From assembly GCA_026707335.1 (NCBI GenBank), contig JAPOXB010000102.1, positions 1-7,017 of the forward strand: a stretch of 7,017 nucleotides of DNA. The letters are read 5' to 3'. The stretch is from Chloroflexota bacterium (GTDB lineage: Bacteria > Chloroflexota > Dehalococcoidia > Bin125). Under the pieces are notes generated by a model. The model ran no database searches and was not told the origin of the DNA. It was given only the letters and a program-made list of their open reading frames with translations. Shown here piece by piece: positions 1-3,925 of the stretch (positions within the stretch are counted from its first letter, which is position 1; every line of letters begins with the position of its first letter). The translations under genes and the position numbers were made by a program.

Positions 1-170
1 GCACGCTGACGAACCTGTACAACGACCGGCCGTCGTGGCTGGCGCAGCGTCACGCGGCCCTCGACGCGGCCGTCTGGTCGGCCTACGGCTGGCCCTCGGA
101 CGTCGGCGAGGAGGAGGCGCTGGAGCGTCTGCTGGCGCTGAATCTGGCGCGGGGCGATCTCACCCCCTAA
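1..170 (+). CDS. C-terminal end of a type IIG/MmeI-like DNA methyltransferase (partial)
   Basis: The gene enters from the left edge; the first whole codon is at base 3 and the stop is TAA at 168-170, leaving 55 residues. The visible tail reads TLTNLYNDRPSWLAQRHAAL, then DAAVWSAYGWPSD, then EEALERLLALNLARG. This 'LTNLYN-RP-WL ... LDAAV-AAYGWP ... EE-L-RLLALN' pattern is the usual ending of large class I SAM-dependent DNA methyltransferases of the MmeI-like/type IIG kind, where it forms part of the target-recognition and C-terminal helical region. Those enzymes methylate, and often also cut, DNA as a phage defence. No catalytic motif is inside the window, so activity cannot be judged. The stop codon lies inside a 42-bp hairpin repeat (159-200), so the last few residues (DLTP) are encoded by the repeat. 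Family recognition is from memory of the pattern and is fairly secure; the exact subtype is not. Confidence 0.72.
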   Translation, partial: TLTNLYNDRPSWLAQRHAALDAAVWSAYGWPSDVGEEEALERLLALNLARGDLTP

Positions 171-200
171 CCCCCTCTCCATCTCCGACGGAGAGGGGGG
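159..200. repeat. 42-bp hairpin repeat, left copy (R1), possible terminator
   Basis: This copy matches 943-984 at 39 of 42 positions in the same orientation. Its second half is an inverted repeat: CCCCCTCTCC (171-180) pairs with GGAGAGGGGG (190-199) around a 9-nt loop. It contains the TAA of the methyltransferase gene and could end transcription from both sides, though no T-tract follows. C-rich 'CACCCCCTAACCCCCTCTCC' repeats of this kind recur between genes in several high-GC phyla including Chloroflexota (general knowledge, not checked here). Confidence 0.75.
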
Positions 201-218
201 ACCGGAGCGGGACGCGAA

Positions 219-327
219 GCGCCCCCGACGGCTCAAGGCTGTATCGTCGGGGGCGCTGGCGTGGGCAATCGCTGCAGTCCTGGGCCAGCGTAGGGGGGCC
301 TGAGAAACCCTCCGCGCCCACGCCAGC
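219..327 (-). ncRNA. Array unit 1 (A-type): predicted structured RNA with terminator hairpin
   Basis: The closing stem is a perfect 12-bp pairing of GCTGGCGTGGGC (255-266) with GCCCACGCCAGC (316-327). Inside are CGCTG (270-274) with CAGCG (286-290), and GGGGGG (293-298) with CCCTCC (308-313, one G-U) around a 9-nt loop CCTGAGAAA (plus-strand sense). Downstream on the minus strand is a perfect 12-bp hairpin, 219-230 with 245-256, terminator-like but without a T-tract. The orientation call rests on the promoter-like box at 328-336. It shows no similarity to an RNA family I recognise. Confidence 0.55.
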
Positions 328-336
328 ATCCTAGCA
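328..336 (-). promoter_or_regulatory. Extended -10-like box of array unit 1
   Basis: On the minus strand this reads TGCTAGGAT, a TG-N-TAnnnT extended -10. No convincing -35 lies 17 bp upstream, where the terminator hairpin of unit 2 sits. The same box precedes all five units. Confidence 0.5.
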
Positions 337-344
337 GACGCGAA

Positions 345-463
345 GCGCCCCCGGCGGCCTGTTAGGCTCCGGGGGCGCGTGTCGGGGCCGCTCCCTGTGC
401 GGAGTGCGGGCAGCCTATGCGAACCCTTGCCCGCGGGGCCTAGCAAACCCCGGCTCCGGCACG
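345..463 (-). ncRNA. Array unit 2 (B-type): cloverleaf-like structured RNA with terminator hairpin
   Basis: This unit gives the clearest fold. A 13-position closing stem pairs CGTGTCGGGGCCG (378-390) with CGGCTCCGGCACG (451-463), allowing two G-U pairs. It encloses three back-to-back hairpins: CTCC/GGAG (391-394/401-404), GCGGGCA/TGCCCGC (406-412/428-434), and GGG/CCC (436-438/448-450) with loop CCTAGCAAA. Only base 405 and one or two flanking bases are left unpaired, so the junction is nearly closed, like a cloverleaf. The terminator-like hairpin pairs 345-354 with 369-378 and continues inside its loop as GCCT/AGGC. It is not a tRNA: the arm lengths and the missing CCA end do not fit. Promoter-like box at 467-475. 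Confidence 0.6.
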
Positions 464-466
464 TGC

Positions 467-475
467 ATTCTAGCA
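467..475 (-). promoter_or_regulatory. Extended -10-like box of array unit 2
   Basis: Minus-strand TGCTAGAAT, five of six matches to TATAAT in the hexamer region being T, A, A, A/T-like, with a TG one base upstream. It is identical to the box of unit 4 and lies in the shared block GCATTCTAGCACTGCC. Confidence 0.55.
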
Positions 476-497
476 CTGCCGCGGGTTCGGACGCGAA

Positions 498-615
498 GCG
501 CCCCCGACGCTATGCTCGGGGGCGCTGGCGGAAACAGCCTGAGCGGGAGCGCGTGTTACTTCCCCGAAGCTCCCGCGACGGCCGCCGAGGGGTAGCGTCC
601 CTCGGCTCCGCCAGC
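498..615 (-). ncRNA. Array unit 3 (A-type): predicted structured RNA with terminator hairpin
   Basis: The closing stem GCTGGCGGA (524-532) pairs perfectly with TCCGCCAGC (607-615). Inside are GCGGGAGC/GCTCCCGC (543-550/569-576, 18-nt loop) and CCGAGGG/CCCTCGG (585-591/599-605) with loop GTAGCGT. The terminator-like hairpin is 498-507 with 516-525, an 8-nt loop CGCTATGC between perfect 10-bp arms. Compared with unit 1, the inner stems sit in the same order but use different bases, which is what selection on structure would produce. Confidence 0.58.
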
Positions 616-617
616 AT

Positions 618-626
618 ACCATAGCA
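618..626 (-). promoter_or_regulatory. Extended -10-like box of array unit 3
   Basis: Minus-strand TGCTATGGT followed by ATGC. It is two bases further from the closing stem than in the other units. No -35 element is evident. Confidence 0.45.
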
Positions 627-646
627 CCTCGGAGGGCGGACGCGAA

Positions 647-773
647 GCGCCCCCGACCGCCTGCTCGGCTCGGGGGCGCGTGTCGGAGCCGACCCCAGCA
701 GGGGGTTGCGGTCGCCCACTAGGCCTCTGCGAACCCACGACCGCGCGGGGTAGCGAACCCCGGCTCCAGCGCG
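647..773 (-). ncRNA. Array unit 4 (B-type): cloverleaf-like structured RNA with terminator hairpin
   Basis: The closing stem is 679-691 with 761-773 (CGTGTCGGAGCCG/CGGCTCCAGCGCG, one mismatch and two wobbles). It encloses CCCC/GGGG (693-696/701-704), GCGGTCG/CGACCGC (708-714/738-744) and GGGG/CCCC (747-750/758-761) with loop TAGCGAA. This is the same three-hairpin layout as unit 2, but the middle stem differs at several paired positions (GCGGGCA/TGCCCGC against GCGGTCG/CGACCGC). On the minus strand the last hairpin reads GGGGTTCGCTACCCC, which looks like a tRNA T-arm. The terminator-like hairpin pairs 647-656 with 670-679. Confidence 0.6.
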
Positions 774-776
774 TGC

Positions 777-785
777 ATTCTAGCA
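777..785 (-). promoter_or_regulatory. Extended -10-like box of array unit 4
   Basis: Minus-strand TGCTAGAAT, identical to the box of unit 2, with the same flanks (GGCAGTGCTAGAATGCACG). Confidence 0.55.
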
Positions 786-808
786 CTGCCGCAGGGTCCG
801 GACGCGAA

Positions 809-918
809 GCGCCCCCGGCGCGAGGCTCGGGGGCGCGGGCCGGGACGATCCGGCGAGGGGTGCGGTCTGCGCGACGCTTGTCGATAGGCCTCAGACCGCA
901 GGGGGTGACGCCGCCCGC
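809..918 (-). ncRNA. Array unit 5 (C-type): divergent structured RNA, first on the minus strand
   Basis: A shorter closing stem, GCGGGC (835-840) with GCCCGC (913-918), is followed by CGGCG/CGCCG (851-855/909-913, sharing one base with the first). A strong 9-bp hairpin TGCGGTCTG/CAGACCGCA (861-869/892-900) has a 22-nt loop. The third hairpin with the GCTA loop is not obvious. The terminator-like hairpin is 809-817 with 828-836. This unit lies at the promoter-proximal edge of the array, next to R2, and is the least like the others, as edge repeats often are. Confidence 0.5.
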
Positions 919-927
919 ATCGTAGCA
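919..927 (-). promoter_or_regulatory. Extended -10-like box of array unit 5
   Basis: Minus-strand TGCTACGAT. There is no terminator hairpin immediately upstream here, only R2 and the end of the nuclease gene. The sequence 17 bp upstream (GTGAGG) is a poor -35. Confidence 0.5.
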
Positions 928-942
928 CTGCGCGGGCCGGAC

Positions 943-984
943 CTCACCCCCTAACCCCCTCACCATCTCCGGTGGAGAGGGGGG
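943..984. repeat. 42-bp hairpin repeat, right copy (R2)
   Basis: Same orientation as R1 at 159-200, with three differences. It supplies the TGA stop (944-946, minus strand) and the last dozen or so residues (SPLSTGDGEGVRG) of the nuclease gene. The hairpin pairs CCCCCTC with GAGGGGG, with an inner ACC/GGT in place of R1's TCC/GGA. Confidence 0.75.
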
Positions 985-2143
985 AGTCGGAGGGCATCCC
1001 TGCGGGGCCAGGCCAGTCCTCGGAGAGACCCAAGACTTCGCCGAGACGGAGACCATTCTCATAGATCACTTGGCCGTCTTGCACACGGGCGCTCCCTAGC
1101 TGGAGGAGTTCCTCGGGCAGCTTGCCATCAGCGGAGGGCTTCGTGTACGTCCGGGCGAACGTGTGCGCCATGCCGTACGGCAGAAAACCGCCAACGAAGG
1201 TCACGCCGTGTAGGTAGGGATATCGAGGCTCGGAGCCGAGGCGCCAGACGGCGTCCGGGATTCGCCCCCGACCGAGCGGCGCACGGAAGAGCGCATCCTC
1301 GTAGTGACCGCGACCCGTGGTGGCGTGCCGCGCGTGGATCGCGACGATCAGTGGATGGTCTGGGCGGTACTTTCGCGCCTTCTCATCGATGCTGCTCTTC
1401 AACATGGTGTCGATGCGGTAGTCCGGAAAGCCGCCGCCGGAGAATATGATGACCGGCGTCCGGCTCTTGCGCTCAGCAACGCGTACAGCGGTTAGCGTGA
1501 GCGTCCATTCTCCACGGCAGATGTGGAGACGCGGACAGTGCCAGGCACCACCATCCGCCGGGATCTCCTGTGGCTCGACTGCGGTCAGCCAGCGCCGCAC
1601 TTGGTTCTGGATTGGCCGCCGTCGCTGGGACCCGGCTAGCTCGCCGGTCGTAGTCACATTCAGAACGACGTCGGTTGGTCTGTCTAAGACGATCTCACCG
1701 ATCGCATCCAGAATCTCGGCCTCGCGCGCATCATTCGGAGGCACTCGTGATGCGGTGCCCATCGCAACCTTGGCTTCGACGTAGTAGGAGTTGCCCGACC
1801 GGTCCGTGATCAGAAAATCGGGTTTTCCGCCACCGGTCGGTAGTTGGGGATGGACTTGCGGAGCGAGGTTGAGCTGGCGGAAGATCTGATGGAGGAGGAG
1901 TTCGAACATCGCGGACTCATGGTTGTCGTCCCGCTTCCGGAACCGTGCTCGGAGTCCCGGCTTGTCCGCGTCAGGGTATGTCGCGAACCAATCTTCAAGG
2001 GCGATGCGCATCTTCTCGCAGGCGGGCCACGCGGACCTGTTCAGGAACTCGAACTCTGACACGTGTCCGCGGCGACGGCCGTCGTCGCGCTCGAAGTCGT
2101 CGAAGAGCGTCAGGGGGGTCGTCAGCGGTTCACCTGGGATCAT
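944..2143 (-). CDS. Predicted PD-(D/E)XK-fold nuclease, uncharacterised family
   Basis: The protein has 399 residues from the ATG at 2143. Residues 76-130 carry a PD-(D/E)XK pattern: a helix with Glu81 (MFELLLHQIF), then GGGKPDF with Asp109, and YYVEAKV with Glu123 and Lys125. That is the metal-binding and catalytic set (E ... D ... ExK) seen in restriction-type nucleases. The N-terminus (LFDDFERDDGRRRGHVSEFEFLNRSAW) resembles conserved hypothetical proteins I have seen but cannot name. The C-terminal half has no motif I recognise. It sits beside a restriction methyltransferase and the RNA array, so a defence role is likely but inferred. Codon use is clearly less GC-biased than in the genes after 2483, suggesting transfer. 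A GTG 21 bp upstream (2164) is also in frame, but it overlaps the likely -10 box, so I prefer the ATG. No Shine-Dalgarno is visible. Confidence 0.75.
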   Translation of the reverse strand: MIPGEPLTTPLTLFDDFERDDGRRRGHVSEFEFLNRSAWPACEKMRIALEDWFATYPDADKPGLRARFRKRDDNHESAMFELLLHQIFRQLNLAPQVHPQLPTGGGKPDFLITDRSGNSYYVEAKVAMGTASRVPPNDAREAEILDAIGEIVLDRPTDVVLNVTTTGELAGSQRRRPIQNQVRRWLTAVEPQEIPADGGAWHCPRLHICRGEWTLTLTAVRVAERKSRTPVIIFSGGGFPDYRIDTMLKSSIDEKARKYRPDHPLIVAIHARHATTGRGHYEDALFRAPLGRGRIPDAVWRLGSEPRYPYLHGVTFVGGFLPYGMAHTFARTYTKPSADGKLPEELLQLGSARVQDGQVIYENGLRLGEVLGLSEDWPGPAGMPSDSPLSTGDGEGVRG

Positions 2144-2162
2144 GAGTGGACTACACCGGATC

Positions 2163-2171
2163 ACCCTACCA
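2163..2171 (-). promoter_or_regulatory. Likely extended -10 promoter of the nuclease gene
   Basis: Minus-strand TGGTAGGGT (TG-N-TAnnnT). Initiation about 7 bases downstream would leave a leader of only about 13 nt before the ATG at 2143. A weak -35 (CGTACA) lies 17 bp upstream. Confidence 0.4.
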
Positions 2172-2200
2172 GATAGGAGAACAGATGTACGTCTCGGGGG

Positions 2201-2225
2201 CCTAGCCTAGCCTAGCCTAGCCTAG
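2201..2225. repeat. (CCTAG)5 pentanucleotide microsatellite
   Basis: Five perfect copies of CCTAG, then CCT, lie about 30 bp upstream of the nuclease gene's predicted -10. The 90 bp from here to the tRNA (2228-2317) is C-rich and I see no gene or clear signal in it. Confidence 0.95.
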
Positions 2226-2317
2226 CCTCGCCCCCCACCCACCCTCCGCCGGCAGCAGCGCCTTGACCCCCACCCCGCCGAGGGCTCCGACCAACCCACG
2301 CTCGCGTCAGGGGAGGC

Positions 2318-2393
2318 TGGTGCCGAGGGGCAGAATCGAACTGCCGACACCACGATTTTCAGTCGTGTGCTCTACCAACTGAGCTACCTCGGC
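2318..2393 (-). tRNA. tRNA-Phe (anticodon GAA)
   Basis: The 76-nt minus-strand gene folds as a complete cloverleaf with an encoded CCA. The acceptor stem is GCCGAGG/CCTCGGC, the D-arm GCTC/GAGC, the anticodon arm CACGA/TCGTG with loop CTGAAAA (anticodon GAA), the variable loop GTGTC, and the T-arm GGCAG/CTGCC with loop TTCGATT. The discriminator base is A. It decodes UUC/UUU. Its 3' end faces the methyltransferase, array and nuclease block. No second copy of the tRNA 3' end is visible inside the window. Confidence 0.98.
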
Positions 2394-2407
2394 CCACACC
2401 GACCGCG

Positions 2408-2413
2408 ATCATA
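2408..2413 (-). promoter_or_regulatory. -10 box of the tRNA-Phe gene
   Basis: Minus-strand TATGAT ends 14 bp before the mature tRNA 5' end, a typical distance. The hexamer 17 bp upstream, ATGCCG, is a weak -35. Confidence 0.55.
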
Positions 2414-2420
2414 CCCCCAT

Positions 2421-2448
2421 CGCCGCCCGGCGGCATCGTCGGGCGGCG
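2421..2448. repeat. 9-bp inverted repeat between divergent promoters
   Basis: CGCCGCCCG (2421-2429) and CGGGCGGCG (2440-2448) form a perfect inverted repeat with a 10-bp spacer. It lies between the tRNA-Phe -10 and the DRTGG-gene -10, over the expected -35 positions of both. It could be an operator or simply GC-rich hairpin sequence. Confidence 0.5.
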
Positions 2449-2467
2449 CGCCCCGAGCGCGGGCCGT

Positions 2468-2476
2468 TGCTATCAT
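2468..2476 (+). promoter_or_regulatory. Extended -10 promoter of the DRTGG gene (leaderless)
   Basis: TGCTATCAT ends six bases before the ATG at 2483, so transcription would begin at or next to the start codon. No -35 is visible 17 bp upstream (GCGCCC). Confidence 0.6.
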
Positions 2477-2482
2477 GCCGCC

Positions 2483-3427
2483 ATGTCCCGCATCCTCGTC
2501 ACCTCTCCCCTGCCCGGCGACGGCAAGACCGTCGTGACGGCCGGCCTGGCCCACGCGCTGCGGCGCTCGGGCGAGGCCGCCGCGCCCCCCACCGTCCGCG
2601 CCGTCCGGCTCCCGGGCGGCGACTCCGCCGCCGCAGACGCCGCGACGCTCGCGCGCCTGCAAGGGGTGCGCGCGTCGGGGCAGCCCGAGGACGCGCCCCC
2701 GTCGGACGCCGACATCGCGGTCGTCGAGGTCCCGGACCCCGCCGCCTGCCCCGGCCTGCGCGACGCCGCCACGACCGTGCTCCTCGTCACCCGATACCGC
2801 GAGGCCGACGACGACACGCTGGCCCGCGCCGCGGCGGCCGCCGGCGCCGACGGCCTGGTCGTCAACGCGCTGCCCACCGGCCCATCGCAGGGCGCCGGCC
2901 TCGCCGAGGCCGACCGCCTCGCAGCGCTGCTGGGTCTGCCCCTGCTCGCCGCGCTGCCGCAGGACCGGCTGCTCAGCGCCCCCCTCGTCGACGCGATGGC
3001 GCGGGCCATCGACGGCGAGCTCGGCGGCGACGCCGGCCTCTGGGGCGAGGCCGCCGAGTGGCTGCAGGTCGGCCCGATCAGCGCCCACGGCGGCATCGAC
3101 CATTTCAGCCGCTACCCCGACAAGTCGGTCATCACCCGCAACGACAAGGTGGACGTCGCGCTCGCGGCGCTCGACGCGGAGCCGCTCTGCCTCATCCTCA
3201 GCGGCGGCGCGCCCAACCTGCCCTACATCGCCCAGCGCGCCGAGCAGGAGCAGTTCGCGCTCATCACGACGCCGCTCGACACGCCCCAGGCGGTCGACCG
3301 CATCGGCGCGCTCTACGGCCACGCGCCCTTCGCCGGCGATCGGAAGCTGCGCCGCGCCGCCGACCTCGTCGCCGCCTGCGACGGCCTCCTCACCGCGCTG
3401 GGCGCCGCGGCCGCGCCGTCGGGCTAG
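2483..3427 (+). CDS. P-loop NTPase with C-terminal DRTGG domain
   Basis: The protein has 314 residues. The N-terminus MSRILVTSPLPGDGKT carries a Walker A-like P-loop with Lys15-Thr16, as in the dethiobiotin synthetase/cobyrinate synthase (BioD-like) family. The middle (about 85-165) has alternating beta and helix segments such as VLLVTRYREADDDT and GLVVNALP typical of that fold. From about residue 190 a DRTGG domain begins: WLQVGPISAHGGIDHF, then VITRNDKVDVALAALD and LCLILSGG, matching the family's 'VITR-DRPD-QLAALE ... CL-LTGG' pattern. This architecture is also the N-terminal part of some phosphotransacetylases, but no acetyltransferase domain follows. The substrate is unknown; an ATP/GTP-dependent regulatory or sensor role is plausible. 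The ATG follows a TGCTATCAT box by six bases and has no Shine-Dalgarno, so the message is probably leaderless. The thioesterase gene starts 14 bp after the stop, so the two are likely co-transcribed. Confidence 0.85.
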   Translation: MSRILVTSPLPGDGKTVVTAGLAHALRRSGEAAAPPTVRAVRLPGGDSAAADAATLARLQGVRASGQPEDAPPSDADIAVVEVPDPAACPGLRDAATTVLLVTRYREADDDTLARAAAAAGADGLVVNALPTGPSQGAGLAEADRLAALLGLPLLAALPQDRLLSAPLVDAMARAIDGELGGDAGLWGEAAEWLQVGPISAHGGIDHFSRYPDKSVITRNDKVDVALAALDAEPLCLILSGGAPNLPYIAQRAEQEQFALITTPLDTPQAVDRIGALYGHAPFAGDRKLRRAADLVAACDGLLTALGAAAAPSG

Positions 3428-3441
3428 GGCGGCCCCGCCCC

Positions 3442-3828
3442 ATGCACACGCCCCCATACGACCCCTTCGTCGCGGGCCTGCTCGGGATGGTCGAGGAGCC
3501 TAGCAGCGACGGCGTCAACCACAGCCACGTCGACGTGCGGCCGGAGTTGCTCAACTCGAGCGGCGCGGTGCACGGCGGCGTCACCTTCTCGCTCGTCGAC
3601 CAGAGCATGGGCGGCGCCGTCGATTCCGTCACCGCACCCGACGAGAGCAACGTCACGGTCGAGCTGAAGGTCAACTACCTCGCGCCCGTCCACGAGGGGC
3701 GCATGGACTGCGAGTCGCGCGTGCTGCGGCGCGGCCGCCGCCTCGTCATCGCCGAGGCCGACGTGCGCAACGCGGGCCGCCTCGTCGCGAAGGGGCTGGG
3801 CACCTTCGCCATCGTGCCCGGCCCCTGA
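3442..3828 (+). CDS. PaaI-family hotdog-fold thioesterase
   Basis: The 128-residue length is typical of single-domain hotdog thioesterases. The core motif is LLNSSGAVHGGVTFSLVDQS (38-55 region), with the His-Gly-Gly turn at 44-46 and acidic Asp53 at the start of the central helix, as in PaaI-type acyl-CoA thioesterases. The later strands VTVELKVNYLAPVHEGRMDC and RLVIAEADVRNAGRLVAKG fit the sheet of the fold. Such enzymes hydrolyse acyl- or aryl-CoA thioesters in the cytoplasm, commonly as tetramers; the substrate here cannot be read from sequence. The gap to the DRTGG gene is 14 bp and contains GGGCGGCCCCGCCC, a small hairpin, but no clear Shine-Dalgarno. Translation may depend on coupling to the upstream gene. 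An in-frame upstream extension exists but runs through the DRTGG gene in a shifted frame and is not believable. Confidence 0.9.
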   Translation: MHTPPYDPFVAGLLGMVEEPSSDGVNHSHVDVRPELLNSSGAVHGGVTFSLVDQSMGGAVDSVTAPDESNVTVELKVNYLAPVHEGRMDCESRVLRRGRRLVIAEADVRNAGRLVAKGLGTFAIVPGP

Positions 3829-3860
3829 CCGGGCCCCGCGACGCCCATCCCCAGCGGGCG

Positions 3861-3869
3861 TGCTAGCTT
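3861..3869 (+). promoter_or_regulatory. Extended -10 promoter of the HNH nuclease gene
   Basis: TGCTAGCTT, the same TGCTAnnnT pattern, is followed by an expected start near 3876 and a leader of about 50 nt. Confidence 0.5.
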
Positions 3870-3889
3870 CTCACATTGCATAAGCGCGA

Positions 3890-3905
3890 CCGCCCGCGCG
3901 GGCGG
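3890..3905. repeat. 16-bp perfect palindrome in the HNH gene leader
   Basis: CCGCCCGCGCGGGCGG is its own reverse complement and lies between the -10 box and the start codon. It could be a repressor site at DNA level or a leader hairpin placed just before the Shine-Dalgarno GGGAG (3911-3915). Confidence 0.6.
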
Positions 3906-3925
3906 ATTCCGGGAGCGGACGCCGG

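Larger units (their letters stand above)
211..940 (-). repeat. Tandem array of five structured ~126-162 bp units
   Basis: The 17-mer GACGCGAAGCGCCCCCG occurs exactly five times, starting at 211, 337, 490, 639 and 801 (spacings 126, 153, 149, 162). Each is followed by the matching hairpin arm, a long closing stem around two or three inner hairpins, and an ATnnTAGCA-like box just before the next unit (last unit slightly variant). Read on the minus strand, each unit is TGCTAnnnT box, structured body, strong GC hairpin, then CTTCGCGTC. No open frame is shared between units. Units at 211 and 490 share the closing stem GCTGGCG.../...CGCCAGC; units at 337 and 639 share CGTGTCGG.../...CGGCTCC. The type order is therefore A-B-A-B-C, which suggests a duplicated two-unit block. 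The five bodies are listed separately. Confidence 0.85.

Noticed and set aside
211..940. CRISPR array
   Set aside because: The conserved 17-mer is only part of a much longer structured unit, spacing varies from 126 to 162 bp, and the intervening sequence is related between units rather than unique spacers.
211..940. Integron attC cassette array
   Set aside because: No genes lie between the units, the conserved integrase core (GTTRRRY/RYYYAAC) is not consistently present, and no integrase is visible. Not fully excluded, because folded single-strand sites can look similar.
211..940. Type III toxin-antitoxin RNA repeats
   Set aside because: Those antitoxin repeats are short (about 35-40 nt), lie directly before a toxin gene in one transcript, and do not each carry a promoter and terminator.
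35..1062. Several open frames of 60-170 codons on both strands through the repeat array
   Set aside because: They are Arg/Pro/Gly-rich, cross hairpins and unit borders, are not shared between units, and are expected by chance in such GC-rich DNA.
2144..2164. GTG start seven codons upstream for the nuclease gene
   Set aside because: It overlaps the likely -10 box at 2163-2171 and has no Shine-Dalgarno. The choice is not certain.
2384..3457. 357-codon minus-strand frame opposite the DRTGG gene
   Set aside because: Low-complexity Arg/Gly/Ala composition and no motif. It is the shadow of the plus-strand gene, and it also overlaps the tRNA.
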